From: Janthinobacterium sp. TB1-E2
Lineage (GTDB): Bacteria > Pseudomonadota > Gammaproteobacteria > Burkholderiales > Burkholderiaceae_D
Reading direction: 5' to 3'
Assembly (NCBI RefSeq): GCF_036885605.1
Contig: NZ_CP142523.1
Location: 496,001 to 560,000, forward strand
Length of the DNA stretch: 64,000 nucleotides
Shown one piece after another: positions 53,151 through 62,250 of the stretch (positions are counted from its first letter, which is position 1; each line of letters starts with the position of its first letter). The translations under genes and the position numbers were made by a program. The notes under the pieces were generated by a model. The model did not search any database. It was not told where the DNA came from and was given only the letters and a program-made list of their open reading frames with translations.

Positions 53151-53168
53151 ACTACACTGTGTAGTGTA
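53151..53168. promoter_or_regulatory. Probable TetR operator
   Basis: Two overlapping dyads: ACTACAC-T-GTGTAGT (53151-53165) and TACACT-GTGT-AGTGTA (53153-53168), both with perfect arms. They lie in the 115-base gap between the divergent TetR and metallo-hydrolase genes. Confidence 0.7.
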
Positions 53169-53202
53169 ATTTAATCCTTGTTAATTCCTTGCCGGGCCAT
53201 AT

Positions 53203-54300
53203 ATGCACTTGCACCGAGCCGCACGTCGTCTCTTCTTTCTGGGAGTCCTGATCATCATGAGTTCTTGCACCTTGCGCGCCGCGCCTGCCGCGCCCGCTGA
53301 ATCCCCACAACGCCACGAAGGCAAGTTCCGCAATCCCGTGGAAATGTACAAGCTGGGCACGACAGCAACGCTCAAGCTGCTGTGGACATTTGTCTTTGAT
53401 AAACCGGATAGCACGGTGCCGGCCGCGGCCGTTCCCGTGCAAGCCTTGACCCGGGCGCAGCTGCTGGCCGCGCCCGACAACAGCCTGTTTCGCCTCGGCC
53501 ATTCGACCCTGCTGCTGAAACTTAACGGCGAATTCTTCCTCACCGACCCCGTGTTTTCCGAGCGCGCCTCGCCGGTGCAGTGGGCGGGACCGAAACGTTT
53601 CCACCAGCCGCCCATCAGCATCGCTGACTTGCCGCCGATCAAGGCCATCATCCTGTCGCACAACCATTACGACCACCTCGACTATGCCGCCGTGCTGCAA
53701 CTGGCCGCCAAGACCGAACACTTCGTTGCGCCGCTGGGCGTGGGCGATACCCTCGTCGAATGGGGCGTACCGAAGGAAAAGGTGCAGCAGTTCGACTGGT
53801 GGCAAGGCACGACGATTGCCGGCGTGAAACTCGTCGCCACGCCATCGCAGCATTTCTCGGGGCGCGGCCTGTTTGACAGCAATCAAACCCTGTGGGCGTC
53901 GTGGGTCATCGACGCTCCGGACGTGCGCGTGTTTTTCAGTGGCGACTCCGGCTATTTCGACGGTTTCAAGCAGATCGGCGACAAGTACGGCCCGTTCGAC
54001 ATGACCATGATCGAGACGGGCGCTTACGACAAACTGTGGCCGGACGTGCACATGCAGCCGGAACAGACCTTGCAAGCGCACCAGGACTTGCGCGGCAAGT
54101 GGCTCATGCCCGTACACAACGGCACGTTTGACCTGGGGCTGCATGCCTGGCACGAACCGTTCGACCGCATCACGGGGCTGGCGGCCAAGCAGGGCGTGAA
54201 CCTGGCCACGCCGCAGATGGGCGAGGCGGTCGACCTGGCGCAGCCGAAAAAAGGCGAAAAATGGTGGCTGGCAATGCTGGAAGAAGAGATGGCGCGGTAA
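53203..54300 (+). CDS. Metallo-beta-lactamase-fold lipoprotein (NAPE-PLD/UlaG-like hydrolase)
   Basis: 365 residues. A lipoprotein signal (MSSC) puts the lipidated cysteine at C22. The metal motif is SHNHYDHLDY (H153-x-H155-x-D157-H158); further ligands are in TPSQHFSGRG and SGDSGYFDGF, and DVHMQPEQTLQAH near the C-terminus. The arrangement fits the N-acyl-phosphatidylethanolamine phospholipase-D-like branch. It is probably anchored facing the periplasm and repressed by the divergent TetR protein. The substrate is unknown. Confidence 0.88.
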   Translation: MHLHRAARRLFFLGVLIIMSSCTLRAAPAAPAESPQRHEGKFRNPVEMYKLGTTATLKLLWTFVFDKPDSTVPAAAVPVQALTRAQLLAAPDNSLFRLGHSTLLLKLNGEFFLTDPVFSERASPVQWAGPKRFHQPPISIADLPPIKAIILSHNHYDHLDYAAVLQLAAKTEHFVAPLGVGDTLVEWGVPKEKVQQFDWWQGTTIAGVKLVATPSQHFSGRGLFDSNQTLWASWVIDAPDVRVFFSGDSGYFDGFKQIGDKYGPFDMTMIETGAYDKLWPDVHMQPEQTLQAHQDLRGKWLMPVHNGTFDLGLHAWHEPFDRITGLAAKQGVNLATPQMGEAVDLAQPKKGEKWWLAMLEEEMAR

Positions 54301-54307
54301 CGCTGGC

Positions 54308-54640
54308 TCAGGCCGTCACGTCGATCAGGCGTCCCAGGGTCTGGCCATAGCCGTTCAGCTGGGGCGTGCTTTTCGGTGCGGCCGGGGCCGCTTGTTGCGG
54401 CACGGCCACCTTGATCGCCTGGTCCAGCTGCGGTGCCTTGACGGCAGCCGGGGCATCGGCCTGCGCTTGCTGGCTGCTGCGTTGCGTTTGGCTCAGCGAT
54501 TCCTGTTCCCGCGCCAGCAACTGGCGGCTTTGCGCCAGCTGTTCGCTGTCGCGCTGCACCTGGTTCTGGCCTTGTTCGACCCTGCGCTGCGCCGTGGCCA
54601 GCGAGGCTTGCAAGTTGTTGACGGACGTTAGCGATACCAC
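54308..54640 (-). CDS. Hypothetical coiled-coil protein (110 aa)
   Basis: 110 residues. Residues 8-60 are a Gln/Arg/Glu-rich heptad-like helix (QASLATAQRRVEQ, QLAQSRQLLAREQ), then an Ala/Pro linker and a short C-terminal motif (LNGYGQTLGRLIDVTA). I chose GTG 54640 because AAGGTGA lies upstream; the frame remains open to 54928, but that part is Cys/Pro-rich and looks non-coding. It ends 8 bases from the convergent metallo-hydrolase stop. It may be a small structural or flagellar-type accessory protein, which is a guess. Confidence 0.6.
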   Translation of the reverse strand: MVSLTSVNNLQASLATAQRRVEQGQNQVQRDSEQLAQSRQLLAREQESLSQTQRSSQQAQADAPAAVKAPQLDQAIKVAVPQQAAPAAPKSTPQLNGYGQTLGRLIDVTA

Positions 54641-55082
54641 ATTGTTCACCTTTGAAAGTATGTCCAGGCGTACAGGGAAGGGAGGGGGCCCGGGCCATGT
54701 GCTGCACCAGACGCAACATGCCTGGCAGTAACCTTTACCTGAATCAAGAGTAGGACAAATTCTCGCACAGTTCCAGTCAATATGTTTTCTTGATAATGCT
54801 ATCGCGCGCGCCCTGTGTTGCCGAAGCGGCATGCCAAAGGTGAGGCAATGATTGTCGAAGTGAGTACATGCTGTCGCTTGCGAGCATTGTTTCTCTGCCA
54901 TCGGTGACGCCGTGCCGTAGAGTGGCACAAGTGCTCACATTTAAAACGTTGCTTTTTAGATAGTCAATGTATTGTTGTTTTTATACCATGTCTGCGCCCG
55001 CTAATGCGCGGCCTGTTTGGCGCTCTGGGCTATAATGGACGGTCAGAGTTGGTTTCTTTTGCCATACAGACAGGTAGTTAAC
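54641..55082. other. Intergenic region between coiled-coil gene and LacI regulator
   Basis: 442 bases with no gene I can support. It holds a TATAAT box at 55031-55036, about 47 bases before the LacI start, without a clear -35 partner, and lower GC than the coding flanks. Promoters for both divergent genes must lie here. I found no long palindrome. Confidence 0.45.
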
Positions 55083-56093
55083 ATGAATCTCAAGAGCCTC
55101 GCAATTGCCCTCGGCATGTCGAAAACGACAGTCAGCAGGGCGTTGAACGGCTATCCGGAAGTCAATTCCCGCACCCGTGAAATCGTCCTGGCCGCCGCCA
55201 AGAAAGTCGGCTACCGGCCCAATCCGCTTGCGCGCAGCCTGGCCGTCGGCCGCACGAATGTGCTCGGCATGATCTACCCCTTGCTGCCCAGCGACCTGGG
55301 CGACAGCGTCTTTCTTTCCGTGGTCAATGGCATGTCCGACGCCGTCGAAGCGTCGAAGATGAGTTTGATCATCGCGCCCGTGTCGCCGCAGAACGAACAG
55401 CCCTCGTATGAAAACATGGTGCGCGGGCGCCAGGTCGATGGCCTGGTGGTGGGCCGCACCAAGGTGGTCGACGAACGCATCGCCTACCTGACGAAAGTCG
55501 GCTTTCCCTTTGTCGCGAATGGCCGCACGCGCATCGATGCGCCGTACGCCTATTTTGACTACGACAACGACACGGGCATCGACCTGGCCGTGTCTTTCCT
55601 GGCGGCGCATGGCCACCAGCGCATCGCCCTGCTGAGCGCGCCGCTGGATCTGCATTTTGCGTATGAGCGCAAGGAAAGCTTTATCCGCTGCATGGCGCAA
55701 GCGGGCTTGCCGGTCGATCCCGCCTATCTGCTCGACAATACTTTTGATCGCCGCAGCGGCTACCAGGCCATGCAGCAATTGCTGGCCTGCTCGCCGCGTC
55801 CCACGGCCGTCATCGTCGACAACCATTTGTCCGGCGTGGGCGTGGTGCGCGCGCTGATGGATGCGGGCATCGAGATCGGCAAGGAGATTTCCGTCATCGT
55901 ATGGGGCAATGTGGAAGACACATTGATCGGCATCAACGTCACCACCATCGACCAGCCCGACCTGCGCCGCGCCGGCGCAAAGATGGTCGAAATGCTGGAA
56001 TCGCTGCTGGCCGGCACGCCGCCGGAACGGCTGCAGGAAATCTGGCAGCCGGTGCTGTTGCCGGGAGCGACGGTGGGGCGCTGCCCCGAATAA
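55083..56093 (+). CDS. LacI-family transcriptional regulator (orphan)
   Basis: 336 residues. The helix-turn-helix starts at once (MNLKSLAIALGMSKTTVSRALNGYPEVN reduced to residues 3-28), with hinge PNPLARSL near 56 and a sugar-binding-like C-terminal domain. ATG 55083 is chosen because the domain begins there; the open frame upstream crosses the TATAAT box. No sugar genes lie beside it: its neighbours are a coiled-coil protein and the convergent ferredoxin oxidoreductase. Its target is probably elsewhere in the genome. Confidence 0.9.
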   Translation: MNLKSLAIALGMSKTTVSRALNGYPEVNSRTREIVLAAAKKVGYRPNPLARSLAVGRTNVLGMIYPLLPSDLGDSVFLSVVNGMSDAVEASKMSLIIAPVSPQNEQPSYENMVRGRQVDGLVVGRTKVVDERIAYLTKVGFPFVANGRTRIDAPYAYFDYDNDTGIDLAVSFLAAHGHQRIALLSAPLDLHFAYERKESFIRCMAQAGLPVDPAYLLDNTFDRRSGYQAMQQLLACSPRPTAVIVDNHLSGVGVVRALMDAGIEIGKEISVIVWGNVEDTLIGINVTTIDQPDLRRAGAKMVEMLESLLAGTPPERLQEIWQPVLLPGATVGRCPE

Positions 56094-56127
56094 AAAAAAC
56101 GCAGAGCCGAGGCTCTGCGTTGTCTTT
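56092..56127. terminator. Terminator between convergent LacI and IOR genes
   Basis: ACGCAGAGCC (56099-56108) pairs with GGCTCTGCGT (56111-56120) in a tight hairpin. An A run precedes it (a strong T run for the leftward gene) and TGTCTTTT follows it, so it is strong leftward and weaker rightward. Confidence 0.85.
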
Positions 56128-59100
56128 TATGCCGCGTGCTTGCTTCCATCCGCCAGCACGGCCAATAGTCTCGCCTTATCCTTGCGGTAAGTATCGACTG
56201 CCGCTTCCTTGACGTGGCCGAAGCCGCGGATTTTCTCGGGCAGCGATGCCAGTTCCACGCAGGTGGCCAGGTTGTCCGCCGTCAGGTTGACCAGCAGGCC
56301 GGCCAGCAGTTCGCGGTATTCGACGATCAGCGCGCGTTCCATCTTGCGCTCGGCCGTATAACCGAAGAGGTCGAAAGTGCCGCCGCGCAAGCCCTTGGCT
56401 TTGGCCAGCAGCTTGAAGGCGCGCCACATCCACGAACCGAACTCCGCTTTCACCAGATGCCCTTTCGCATCTTTCTTGGCGAACAGTGGCGGCGCCAGGT
56501 TGAATTTGACGGAGAAATTCCCTTCGAACTGCTGCTGCAATTGCTCGACGAAACGGCCATCCGTGTACAGGCGCGCCACTTCGTATTCATCCTTGTAGGC
56601 CAGCAATTTGAAATAGCTCTTGGCGACAGCCATCGACAGTTTCTGGCCCAGTCCCAGGGTGTTTTCGCGGTCGCGCACCTGTTTTACCAAGGTCGCATAA
56701 CCATCCGCATACGCGGCGTTTTGGTAGGCCGTGAGGAATTCCACGCGCTTCTTGATGACGCTGTCGAGGCTTTGCGGCATTTGCACGATGATCGCTTGCG
56801 CTGGCGTGGCGATTTGCGTCACCTTGCGCACGTCGACGGCGGCGCGGCGGCCCCACAGGAAACTCTTCTTGTTCGATTCGATGCCCACGCCATTCAATTC
56901 GATGGCGCGCAGCAAGGCCGCTTCCGTCAACGGAATACGGCCCTTTTGCCAGGCGTAGCCGAGCATGAACAAGTTGGCGGCAATCGAGTCGCCCATCAGC
57001 GCGGTGGCCAGTTTGGTGGCGTCGATGAAGTCGGCCGCATCGGCGCCGCCGACGGATTCCTCGATCAGCTGGCGCACTTCCGCCGTCGGATATTGCCAGT
57101 CCGCATTCTGCGCAAACGTGCCCGGCGGCTGCTCGTGCAGATTGACGACGGCCAGGCTGCGGCCCGGACGCATTTTCGACACGGCATCCTGCGCGCCAGC
57201 CGTCAGCATGTCGCAGCCCAGGATCAGATCCGCTTCGCCCGTGGCGATGCGCTGGGCGCGGATGTGCGCGGGGGATTTGGCGATTTTCACGTGCGAGGTG
57301 ACGGAACCGTTCTTTTGCGACATGCCCGTCATGTCCAGCACGGACGCGCCCTTGCCTTCCAGGTGCGCCGCCATGCCCATCAGGGCGCCGACGGTGATGA
57401 CACCGGTGCCGCCGATGCCGTTGATCAGGATGTTGTACGGCGCGTCGCAAGCGGGCAGGACGGGTTCCGGCAGCGGGCCGAAGTTGTCCGTCTCGCCTGC
57501 TTTGTTCGCGCCCGTCTTGGTCTTCTTCAGGCTGCCGCCCTCGACGGTGACGAAGCTGGGGCAGAAACCCTTGGCGCACGAGTAATCCTTGTTGCACGAG
57601 GATTGGTCGATGGTGCGCTTGCGGCCAAATTCCGTCTCTTTCGGCAAGATCGACACGCAGTTCGACTGCACGCCGCAGTCGCCGCAGCCTTCGCAGACGG
57701 CGTCGTTGATGACCATGCGCTTGGCTATGTCCGGATACTCGCCTTTTTTCCTGCGCCGGCGTTTCTCGGCCGCGCATGTCTGGTCGTAGATCAGCACGGA
57801 TACACCTTGCACTTCGCGCAATTCGCGCTGCACGGCATCCATGTCCTTGCGGTCGTGCAAGGTCAGGTGGGCGGGCAGGTTGCTGCGGTCGCTGTAGCGG
57901 CTCAGGTCTTCCGTGACCAGCGCGATGCGGGCGATGCCTTCGGCCGCCACCTGCTGCGCCATCATGGGCACGGTGATGAGGCCGTCCACGGGCTGGCCGC
58001 CCGTCATGGCGACGGCGTCGTTGTAGAGGATTTTGTAGGTAATGTTGACCTTGGCCGCCTGCGCGGCGCGGATGGCCAGATAGCCGGAATGAAAATATGT
58101 ACCGTCACCCAAGTTCTGGAACACGTGCGGCAGTTCCGAGAACGCGGCTTGCCCGATCCATGGCGCGCCTTCGCCGCCCATGTGCGTGGTCAGCTTGTTC
58201 ATTTCCGGGTAGATCGACGTGGCCATCACGTGGCAGCCGATGCCGGCCAGCGCCAGGCTGCCGTCGGGGACTTTGGTCGAGGTGTTGTGCGGGCAGCCGG
58301 AGCAGTAGAACGCGGGGCGGAACGGCGTGTTCACGGCTTTCTTTAATACCGCATCCTTTGCGTCGAGAAAGCTCAAGCGCGCCTTGATCAGGTCGCACGT
58401 GACGGGATCGGAAATCAGGCGCGCGATGCGGCTGGCGATGACCCGCGCCACTTGCGAGACGGAAAAATCCGCCTTCGAGGTCAGCAGCCATTCGCCGCGC
58501 GGCGCCACCCATTCGCCTTTTTCGTCGAATTTGCCGATCACGCGTGGGCGCACGTCGTCGCGCCAGTTGTACAACTGCTCTTTTAATTGGTATTCGACGA
58601 TCTGGCGTTTTTCTTCGACGACGAGGATTTCATCGAGGCCTTGCGCGAATTCGCGCACGCTGTCCGGTTCCAGCGGCCACGGCATGGCCACCTTGAACAG
58701 CCGCATGCCGACGTCGGCCGCCATCTGCTCGTCGATGCCCAGCTCTTCCAGCGCTTCGAGTACGTCCAGGTAGGACTTGCCGGAAGCGATGATGCCCAGC
58801 TTGGCGTTCGGGCTGTCGATGGTGGTGTGGTTGAGCTTGTTTTCGCGCGCGTAAGCGAGGGCCGCATAGATCTTGTAATCCTGCATCAGCGCTTCCTGAT
58901 TGCGCGCCTGCTGGCCCAGCGGGATGCTCGACAGGCGCGCGTTCAGGCCGCCTTCGGGCATCTGGAAATCTTGCGGAATTTTCACTTCCACGCGGAACGG
59001 GTCGGCATCGATGGAGGCCGACGATTCGACCGTGTCGGCCAGGGCCTTGAAGGCCACCGTGCAGCCGGAAAAGCGCGACATGGCCCAGCCGTGGATGCCC

Positions 59101-59723
59101 AGGTCCAGGTATTCCTGCACATTGCATGGATACAGGACGGGGATCATCGAGGCGGAAAACAGGTGGTCGGACTGGTGCGGCAGGGTCGACGAATAGGCGC
59201 CATGGTCGTCGCCAGCCACCAGCAGCACGCCGCCTAGCTTGGCTGTGCCCGCATGGTTCATGTGCTTGAAGACATCGCCGCAGCGGTCCACACCAGGGCC
59301 CTTGCCGTACCACATGGCGAACACGCCGTCGTACTTGGCCGGGCCGATCAGGTCGACCTGCTGCGAACCCCAGACGGCGGTCGCGGCCAGGTCCTCGTTG
59401 ACGCCGGGCACGAACTGCACGTGGTGCGCTTCCAGCTGTTTCTTGGCTTTCCAGAGGTTTTCATCGAGGCCGCCCAGGGGCGAACCGCGGTAGCCGGAGA
59501 TGAAACCGGCCGTGTTGAGGCCAGCAGCCTGGTCGCGCAGGCGCTGCATCATGGGCAGACGTACGAGGGCCTGGATGCCGGACAGGAAGATGGCGCCGGA
59601 AGTGGCTGTGTATTTGTCGTCGAGGCTGACGGTGGTCAAACGGGAAGTGTCGGGGGGTGTAGATGGCGCGGCACCGGCGTTTCTAGCGAACGCTGCGGAG
59701 CCGTTTTCCGTGGTTACGGACAT
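56127..59723 (-). CDS. Indolepyruvate ferredoxin oxidoreductase family protein (fused alpha/beta subunits)
   Basis: 1198 residues. The N-terminal half is the thiamine-diphosphate 2-oxoacid:ferredoxin oxidoreductase part (ISGYRGSPLGG, CGGCPHNT-like SGCPHNTST region). Cysteine-rich 4Fe-4S motifs follow from about residue 677 (CEGCGDCGVQSNC, then CNKDYSCAKGFC). The C-terminal part is the gamma-type domain (GIGGTGVITVG) plus a DUF6537-like end. It would convert aryl or branched-chain 2-oxoacids to acyl-CoA with ferredoxin. I chose ATG 59723 with GGAGACAGCC upstream; a TTG four codons earlier is less likely. Fused versions like this are usual in aerobic Betaproteobacteria. Confidence 0.93.
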   Translation of the reverse strand: MSVTTENGSAAFARNAGAAPSTPPDTSRLTTVSLDDKYTATSGAIFLSGIQALVRLPMMQRLRDQAAGLNTAGFISGYRGSPLGGLDENLWKAKKQLEAHHVQFVPGVNEDLAATAVWGSQQVDLIGPAKYDGVFAMWYGKGPGVDRCGDVFKHMNHAGTAKLGGVLLVAGDDHGAYSSTLPHQSDHLFSASMIPVLYPCNVQEYLDLGIHGWAMSRFSGCTVAFKALADTVESSASIDADPFRVEVKIPQDFQMPEGGLNARLSSIPLGQQARNQEALMQDYKIYAALAYARENKLNHTTIDSPNAKLGIIASGKSYLDVLEALEELGIDEQMAADVGMRLFKVAMPWPLEPDSVREFAQGLDEILVVEEKRQIVEYQLKEQLYNWRDDVRPRVIGKFDEKGEWVAPRGEWLLTSKADFSVSQVARVIASRIARLISDPVTCDLIKARLSFLDAKDAVLKKAVNTPFRPAFYCSGCPHNTSTKVPDGSLALAGIGCHVMATSIYPEMNKLTTHMGGEGAPWIGQAAFSELPHVFQNLGDGTYFHSGYLAIRAAQAAKVNITYKILYNDAVAMTGGQPVDGLITVPMMAQQVAAEGIARIALVTEDLSRYSDRSNLPAHLTLHDRKDMDAVQRELREVQGVSVLIYDQTCAAEKRRRRKKGEYPDIAKRMVINDAVCEGCGDCGVQSNCVSILPKETEFGRKRTIDQSSCNKDYSCAKGFCPSFVTVEGGSLKKTKTGANKAGETDNFGPLPEPVLPACDAPYNILINGIGGTGVITVGALMGMAAHLEGKGASVLDMTGMSQKNGSVTSHVKIAKSPAHIRAQRIATGEADLILGCDMLTAGAQDAVSKMRPGRSLAVVNLHEQPPGTFAQNADWQYPTAEVRQLIEESVGGADAADFIDATKLATALMGDSIAANLFMLGYAWQKGRIPLTEAALLRAIELNGVGIESNKKSFLWGRRAAVDVRKVTQIATPAQAIIVQMPQSLDSVIKKRVEFLTAYQNAAYADGYATLVKQVRDRENTLGLGQKLSMAVAKSYFKLLAYKDEYEVARLYTDGRFVEQLQQQFEGNFSVKFNLAPPLFAKKDAKGHLVKAEFGSWMWRAFKLLAKAKGLRGGTFDLFGYTAERKMERALIVEYRELLAGLLVNLTADNLATCVELASLPEKIRGFGHVKEAAVDTYRKDKARLLAVLADGSKHAA

Positions 59724-59822
59724 GGCTGTCTCCAAAAGGGTGTTTCAGATGACGGCTGTACAAGGGACGCGCCCGGTAAGGCGCGCGCTGTGCAGACGGG
59801 ATGGCCGCGTGTGGGCGGCACA

Positions 59823-59848
59823 TAACTATTTTAAATTTAAAATAGTTA
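59823..59848. promoter_or_regulatory. 26-bp AT-rich perfect palindrome upstream of IOR
   Basis: TAACTATTTTAAA followed by its exact reverse complement TTTAAAATAGTTA. It lies 100 bases upstream of the IOR start in a 243-base gap, in sharp contrast to the GC-rich surroundings. A regulator-binding site for IOR is the simplest reading. Confidence 0.68.
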
Positions 59849-59966
59849 ATGTGGTCAGTGTAGAACGAGCGGGGGAGAGGGGCAAATATGGTTTGCCGAT
59901 GGGGGTATAAGAAAAATTGATGGCCTATCTTGCGCCGCAAGACAGGCCATGTTGGCCGTGCACGCT

Positions 59967-61109
59967 TTAGGGCTGCGTCCATTGCAGCTTGCGCGCGCGC
60001 AAGGGATAGGCCACTGGCGTCAATTCGGGCAGCAAGCCATTGAGCGAGTCTTGCGTCAGTTCCAGGGCTTTTTGGGGACTAAGCTCATTGACGCTGAGAC
60101 TACTCATGAAACCTGTATCAAAGCTCAGATATATGGGAGGACCATTTTCCTTGATATTGACGGTCGTGCGCTTTTTGTAGAATGCGAGCTCGTATGTGCC
60201 CGGTGCCAGCTCCAGCGCCACATGTGTGCCGGAATCATGATAGTAGAGGTTTTTTTTCGCGCTGCCCTGTAGATGGCTGGCCTCGATAGTGTAGAAGGTG
60301 CTGCCATCTTCGAATTTCTCGCTATCTACCGTTTCTTGCGGCATGCGGTTAAAGAGGATCAGATTGGCTTTTCTGTTGAGTACCGTGCCTGCTTGCCCAG
60401 GCGCACTTGACGGCTCCAGGGCGGTCGTGCGGTGCAGGCCTTGTTCCTCTGCTTCGTGCTGGGCTTTGTGTCCCATGATCCCATTCAGCGCAATAGAGAC
60501 GTTAAGTGGTCCCATGGATCTGGCCTCTTTTGCATCGTAGTGAAGGTCCTTCATGGTGGCACGCGTCGTTTCTATGGAATGCCAGATGGTTTTACTCGCC
60601 ACTCGGTCATATACCACCGCTTCAATGAGCATGATGAAGGAAGAACGGCAGCCATAGCTATTGCATTTTCCTAGCGTGGTATCTGCATATTTCCAGTCCA
60701 CCAGAGCCACGTAGCGCCGCCCCGTCGTGCTGGCAGGCAGTCCCTGCACGGTGTCGAGGATGGATGGTTGCTTGAACGCGGGCGGCATGGGGACGAAGGC
60801 GAGTTCTTCTTTCGGATCCTTGGCAGCGTCGACATAGGCACGGCAAGCCCAGCTTTTGAACAGGGAGGTGTTGTCCGACGAGACGATGGTACCCCAGGTA
60901 CTTTCATGGGTCTTGGGCGTGCAACTGTCCGGCGCAATAAATACCACCACCTCGATTTCTTTTCTTTCAATGGGCTGCGCAACATCGCTGAGTAGCACTT
61001 CGCGCAAGGGAAATTCGGATTGCGGGCGGGCGGCTTGGGCGCCCTGCATTAGCAGCAGCAGGGCGGCGCTTGCCGCCAGACGGCGCAAGGAAGTGGTAAG
61101 CAAGAACAT
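59967..61109 (-). CDS. Secreted protein of unknown function (380 aa)
   Basis: 380 residues with a signal peptide of about 26 residues (LLLLMQGAQAARP). Two cysteine pairs (DSCTP/WACRAY and GKCNSYGCRS) could form disulphides. Near the C-terminus GTHVALELAPGTYELAFYKK resembles the beta-sandwich of DUF2846-like proteins. GC content is slightly lower than that of the neighbours. It ends 243 bases from the divergently placed IOR start and lies 74 bases downstream of the LysR gene on the same strand. No function can be assigned. Confidence 0.68.
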   Translation of the reverse strand: MFLLTTSLRRLAASAALLLLMQGAQAARPQSEFPLREVLLSDVAQPIERKEIEVVVFIAPDSCTPKTHESTWGTIVSSDNTSLFKSWACRAYVDAAKDPKEELAFVPMPPAFKQPSILDTVQGLPASTTGRRYVALVDWKYADTTLGKCNSYGCRSSFIMLIEAVVYDRVASKTIWHSIETTRATMKDLHYDAKEARSMGPLNVSIALNGIMGHKAQHEAEEQGLHRTTALEPSSAPGQAGTVLNRKANLILFNRMPQETVDSEKFEDGSTFYTIEASHLQGSAKKNLYYHDSGTHVALELAPGTYELAFYKKRTTVNIKENGPPIYLSFDTGFMSSLSVNELSPQKALELTQDSLNGLLPELTPVAYPLRARKLQWTQP

Positions 61110-61183
61110 GATGACGATGGTGAAATGAATAAGACCATCATTTTATTTCTTTTGAGAAATTATTGCTGGAAAAATAATGCTCG

Positions 61184-62113
61184 CTACAGCACATGCGCCC
61201 CCACCCAGCGCCCGCTGCCGCACAGTTCGGCGGCCACTTGCAGCACGAGGTTCTTCACGGCATTGCCTGCGTTCGTCAGGGGAATGTTTTTCGAGGCGCA
61301 CAGGGCGACCGTGCGCGACAGGACGGGGCTGTGGATGGCGTAGCTGCGCATGGCGCCGCTGTCGAGTTCGGCCAGCAGGGGCGCGGCTGGCAGGATGGTG
61401 GCGCCCATGCCGGCCAGGATGGCTGATTTCAGGATGGCGATCGAGTTGATCTCGATCACGTTCGCCGTCTCCAGGCCCAGTTCGCGGGCGCGGCTGTCGA
61501 TGCGCGGGCGCACGCCATGCTGCAGGCCCGGCAGGATCAGGGTGGCGCTCAACGCCTGCGGGAACGACAGCGCCGAGCCCGCGGGCGCGAACGGTGAATC
61601 GCTGCGGCAGATGAAACGCATCTCTTCTTCCACCAGGGGACTGCAGGCAAACGGGGTCAGCTGGCCATCGTCGAACAGCACGGCCAGGTTGATGCGTCCC
61701 GATTTGAGCTGTTCATTGAGGTTGCCCGTGATTTCTTCCGTCAGTTGCAGGGTGATTTCAGGGTAGCGTTCGCGCGCGGCCAGCAGCAGGGGCAGGGCCA
61801 GCGCGCCCGATATGCTGTGCGGCAAACCCAGGGTGACGTTGCCGGACGGCCGCGTGGCGCTTTGCGTGACGGCCGAGCGGGCGTCGGCCACCTGTTTCAG
61901 GATCGCTTGCGCATGTTCGTAAAACACCTTGCCCGCGTCCGTGCTGAGCACGCCCTGGGCCGAGCGGTGCAGCAGCTGCACGCCCAGTTCCTCTTCCAGC
62001 TGGCGCAGCTGCTGCGTCAGAGCCGGCTGCGCCACGTGCAGGATCAGGGCCGCGCGCGACAGCGAGCCGTGGTCGACGATGGCAACAAAGTAGCGTAATT
62101 GGCGCAGTTCCAT
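61184..62113 (-). CDS. LysR-family transcriptional regulator (Nac/CynR-like)
   Basis: 309 residues. N-terminal winged helix (MELRQLRYFVAIVDHGSLSR, residues 1-60) and a LysR effector domain of the type seen in nitrogen-assimilation-control-like proteins. I chose ATG 62113; a TTG three codons upstream is possible. It is divergent from the HD-GYP gene with a 137-base gap containing AACAATTTTGTTA (62187-62199), a dyad that may be its own site. Its targets are not evident here. Confidence 0.9.
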   Translation of the reverse strand: MELRQLRYFVAIVDHGSLSRAALILHVAQPALTQQLRQLEEELGVQLLHRSAQGVLSTDAGKVFYEHAQAILKQVADARSAVTQSATRPSGNVTLGLPHSISGALALPLLLAARERYPEITLQLTEEITGNLNEQLKSGRINLAVLFDDGQLTPFACSPLVEEEMRFICRSDSPFAPAGSALSFPQALSATLILPGLQHGVRPRIDSRARELGLETANVIEINSIAILKSAILAGMGATILPAAPLLAELDSGAMRSYAIHSPVLSRTVALCASKNIPLTNAGNAVKNLVLQVAAELCGSGRWVGAHVL

Positions 62114-62250
62114 GGGTCCCAAAAGCGGTGCGTTGAGCGGAAAAGCAGCATATTGCGCCGCAGCGCCGAACGCGGCCAGCAGAATAACAATTTTGTTATA
62201 CTCATTCTAACGCCTTCGGTGTTCCAGCCGCGTATTTGTGGGATGACAGC

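Noticed and set aside
54641-54928. An upstream extension of the coiled-coil protein gene
   Set aside because: The extra residues are Cys/Pro/His-rich and look random; a GTG with AAGGTGA upstream gives the compact 110-residue protein.
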